This document shows, in pieces, positions 61,707-64,000 of a stretch of 64,000 bases of DNA. A program made the translations under genes and the position numbers. Source of the stretch: Elysia crispata (taxonomy: Eukaryota; Mollusca; Gastropoda; Plakobranchidae). The DNA is taken from NCBI GenBank assembly GCA_033675545.1, contig JAWDGP010000252.1, positions 62,001 to 126,000 of the forward strand. Reading direction: 5' to 3'. The notes beneath the pieces are model-generated. The model was not told the DNA's origin. It was given only the letters and a program-made list of their open reading frames with translations, and made no database searches. Position 1 is the first letter of the stretch. The number at the start of each line of letters is the position of its first letter.

Positions 61707-63370
61707 CTGGTTAAAAAAAAGAAGAAAAGAAGTTATTGAATATAAAACAGAATTCAAATCCAAGAAAATCTTGGCAAGAGCAAGTTTTCTGGAAAGGACA
61801 TATAAAAGTTAGCGAAAACAAAACAAGATAACTGGCAAGTGTCTAAGTAAACTTATTTCACAGTTCTATAAACAACAACTGACAGGGCATACTGAATGCT
61901 AAATGTTACAAAAGAATATTTTCCGGTTCAGTTCAGATAGCGACAGCACGCCTTTTCCTTACAGTGTCTTCTTATTTTGTATAGTAAGACATGCATTAAG
62001 GGAGGTGATAGGTTTAATTTTAGTTTTTTTCTTCTCCTTGTGTTCTGAAGCATGAATATCAAATTCACTGGATCTATAGATTGGAACAACATATAATTTA
62101 TAAATGTGAGAAAGGGACAAAGTGATAACGTTTTCTAGTTCTGTGTTGTTACAGTGTTAAAAATAGGCACACAACCTAAAAAGTCATCCTTCAAAGATTA
62201 GGCTCACCTAGATCTATATAATTGTGGATACAATTCAACAAGCAATGACCTCACAATGATTGAAAAGTGTTCCTGTTATTTTCTAATTTAAACAACTCTT
62301 TGGTGGTGGACAACAACAATGCCATGCCAAGTAAACTAGGGGAATAACGACCCCGCAACAAACTGAATAAGTTAGGGTAAACCCAGACTCTTCAAAGTCA
62401 TATATAATTATTGCTTTTAATAAAGCTGTGCTTGTTGGCAATGTTGATAGTGCTGAGCGATGGGTTTCAAACAACGACGCAGAGTGTTGACCCTGATCTT
62501 CCCCCCGACTTACTCACAAAGTTTCCTCCCTCTAACTAGCATTAGCTTAAAAAAAAAATTGGCCGTAAAAGAATAAAACATAATCCGACTTCAGAGTCAG
62601 ACCTATCCAGTTCTCTCTCAGATTCAAGCAATATTACCCAAACACCTCTTACTCCTTTCCTCGATACATCCGACACTACAATGTCAAGCATTATCGGTAA
62701 ATTAAAAAATTTAAAACAAAAAGAGGTGTGCGAAAGTAGAAACATTACTTCTCAACTAACAGAATAAATTGACGGCCTAAGATCAACCATCCACGACATT
62801 TTTTTAAAGCATGGAAAACTTAAAATCAGTCTGTGTTAAAAAAAATGATTACAAGTAAGTCAAGACAAGTCCAATGTAAGTAGTCTAACCTATGTTTTAC
62901 AGGCTTGGACGAAAGAGGGAACTGTATTCGGTAAAGGCCAAAACGGTTTTGTCACCAAATTGAACACGGCTTTAACCCAGAATTACTGTTGCGCTGAGTC
63001 ACTGAGTGTGTGGGAAAACCGCATGAAACCCCGGGTATAGAGAGTGTGCGTGGTATGTTGCAACAAGTATATAATTATATCTTGAGCAACGCTTAGCATC
63101 ATCTCTGTGTATGGTGGGTTTTAAGGCTGAGCACACAAACCGTATTGCTTGGCCACAGCACAAGCGCACACAACAAACTCCTCACCCCGAGACAAACACC
63201 GATCACGTTATCCCTAAAAGGTAGAAACTCAGTGGGGAGCTAGATAACAGAGAGTCTTCAGAGAAGAAACCCCCCTTGTAGCAAGTGTTTCGGCCCTGAA
63301 CTTCTGACATTCTAAGGGGGCTGGGCCACACCCAGGTCATGACTCCCAGGTGTCTCCTTGTTAGCTTTTT
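61707..63370. other. Stretch upstream of domain E, no exon recognised
   Basis: A plus-strand open segment at about 62582-62770, serine- and threonine-rich (SSLSDSSNITQTPLTPFLDT, then SIIGKLKNLKQKEVC), could be a relic of a LINE ORF1. It has no clear start and ends at a stop. No signal-peptide exon for the Ig gene was found. Confidence 0.35.
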
Positions 63371-63480
63371 ATTATTATTTTTTTTTTGGCCACAGCGACA
63401 GGATTCGAACCCACACCCTTATCTCTTGATGGATTGCGAATCTCGGCGCTATATCACTTCGCCAATTGGTCTAGCGATGG
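63371..63480 (-). mobile_element. tRNA-derived SINE
   Basis: On the minus strand an A-box-like segment (ACCAATTGGCGAAGTGATA, then TAGCGCCGAG) is followed about 35 bp later by a perfect B box GGTTCGAATCC and then GTGGCCA and an A-rich tail with AAT repeats. The layout is that of a tRNA head. The tail and the lack of a folded cloverleaf favour a SINE over a functional tRNA gene. Confidence 0.65.
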
Positions 63481-63489
63481 TTAGAGCAT

Positions 63490-64000
63490 TTTTAATCGTT
63501 ATGAAAGAACCTCTCATTTCTCCTGCTCCAGATCCACCAAGAACTGTTTTCGGCTATTTCCGCCAATAACTTTAGAGCTTTTATTCTTTTGTTGCCACAT
63601 AATTGGCATCAACCTCAACGGGCATCACCACAGCTTAGTAGCCGGCATTTTCTGGCTCTTTGGTCATGTTTAGGTATTTCTCTCTTTTGTAGATGTGGGC
63701 CTCTTCCATGCTGTTTTCGTATGGAACTATTAGCTCCACCGTGATCAGTTGTTGTGTGGAAGCTGAATGCATCACAATATCAGGCCTTAATCTTGTTTCT
63801 TTGATTATACTGGGGTGACTGTCACATTCTGGAAGATCTGCTGAATCATCCCAGTCATCACAGCCGTCTAGTAGGCATTTTATTTGGTTTGTTGTCCTCA
63901 CCGGCCTTCCGTGCCATGACTTAGCTCCTCTCTCTGTTGTGAATATCAACGCTTTGGTTTTCGGGAGGGTAGTCTCTTCTTTCGCCGTGCTTATGATTGC
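63490..64000 (-). mobile_element. 3' end of a LINE, continuing past the window edge
   Basis: The minus-strand frame is open from the right window edge to a stop at 63635. It reads TRLRPDIVMHSASTQQLITV, then ELIVPYENSMEEAHIYKREK and YLNMTKEPENAGY. The L-R-P-D-I-V...E-L-x-V-P-(W/Y)-E...E-A-x-x-x-K-x-x-K-Y pattern is the conserved C-terminal region of a group of metazoan LINE proteins. Past the stop the family sequence still continues (AVVMPVEVDANYVATK) and then, frameshifted, ends with AENSSWWIWSRRNERFF. The copy is therefore decayed, with one in-frame stop and at least one frameshift. It does not belong to the LINE at 19.8-21.1 kb. Confidence 0.7.

Noticed and set aside
63401-63411. A functional tRNA gene
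   Set aside because: The B box is perfect, but the surrounding sequence does not fold into a clear cloverleaf and is followed by an A-rich (AAT)n tail, as in SINEs.

Overview
The window looks like AT-rich nuclear DNA of an invertebrate animal, most likely a lophotrochozoan and plausibly a gastropod mollusc. The evidence is small phase-1 immunoglobulin (Ig) exons with metazoan splice sites, large introns full of microsatellites and satellites, and a mixed set of animal transposons (PIF/Harbinger, mariner, pogo-like, a TIR element with an XPG-like ORF, LINEs, tRNA-derived SINEs, a Ty3/gypsy element). The species assignment is inference. No tRNA, rRNA, operon or CRISPR structure was seen.

The only host coding signal I trust is on the minus strand: a string of Ig-domain exons read from about 61.7 kb down to 0.7 kb. 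In transcription order they are domain E (61706-61489 and 59927-59732), domain F (50954-50796 and 50649-50550, with its first exon not found), cassette C (41325-41154 and 36590-36402, decayed), an I-set domain D (35794-35578 and 34833-34766), cassette B (32781-32381, 31239-31045, 30007-29819) and cassette A (5440-5039, 3126-2932, 885-697). Cassettes A, B and C are paralogous copies of one three-exon unit: a V-like Ig exon (402 bp) followed by a second Ig domain split over 195-bp and 189-bp exons, with every cassette boundary in phase 1. A is intact. B carries a 1-nt deletion in its first exon. C has lost its first exon and carries a 23-bp deletion, a stop codon and a lost acceptor. Intron sequence is also shared, so these are segmental duplications. 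No signal peptide, membrane segment, fibrinogen or lectin domain is visible, so one long multi-Ig gene and a cluster of related genes both remain possible. Cell-surface or secreted recognition is an inference.

Layout: 0.7-8.1 kb cassette A and its shared upstream sequence, with a foldback element and a pogo-like MITE; 8.1-11.6 kb a decayed TIR transposon; 14.5-15.1 kb a degenerate ~180-bp repeat; 19.77-21.06 kb a 5'-truncated LINE; 21.4-22.5 kb a GA microsatellite and a 94-bp minisatellite; 29.8-35.8 kb cassette B, a rearranged mariner and domain D; 36.4-43.9 kb cassette C, with a Harbinger element and its 53-bp satellite in one intron; 43.9-49.8 kb a foldback element and two related 65-72-bp satellite arrays; 50.5-51 kb domain F; 51.8-53.2 kb an unassigned block; 54.2-58.8 kb a Ty3/gypsy LTR retrotransposon that looks whole; 59.7-61.7 kb domain E; 63.4-64 kb a SINE and the 3' end of a second LINE.

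The most informative themes are the exon-cassette birth and death in the Ig locus, and the direct visible link between a Harbinger terminal inverted repeat and a minisatellite.
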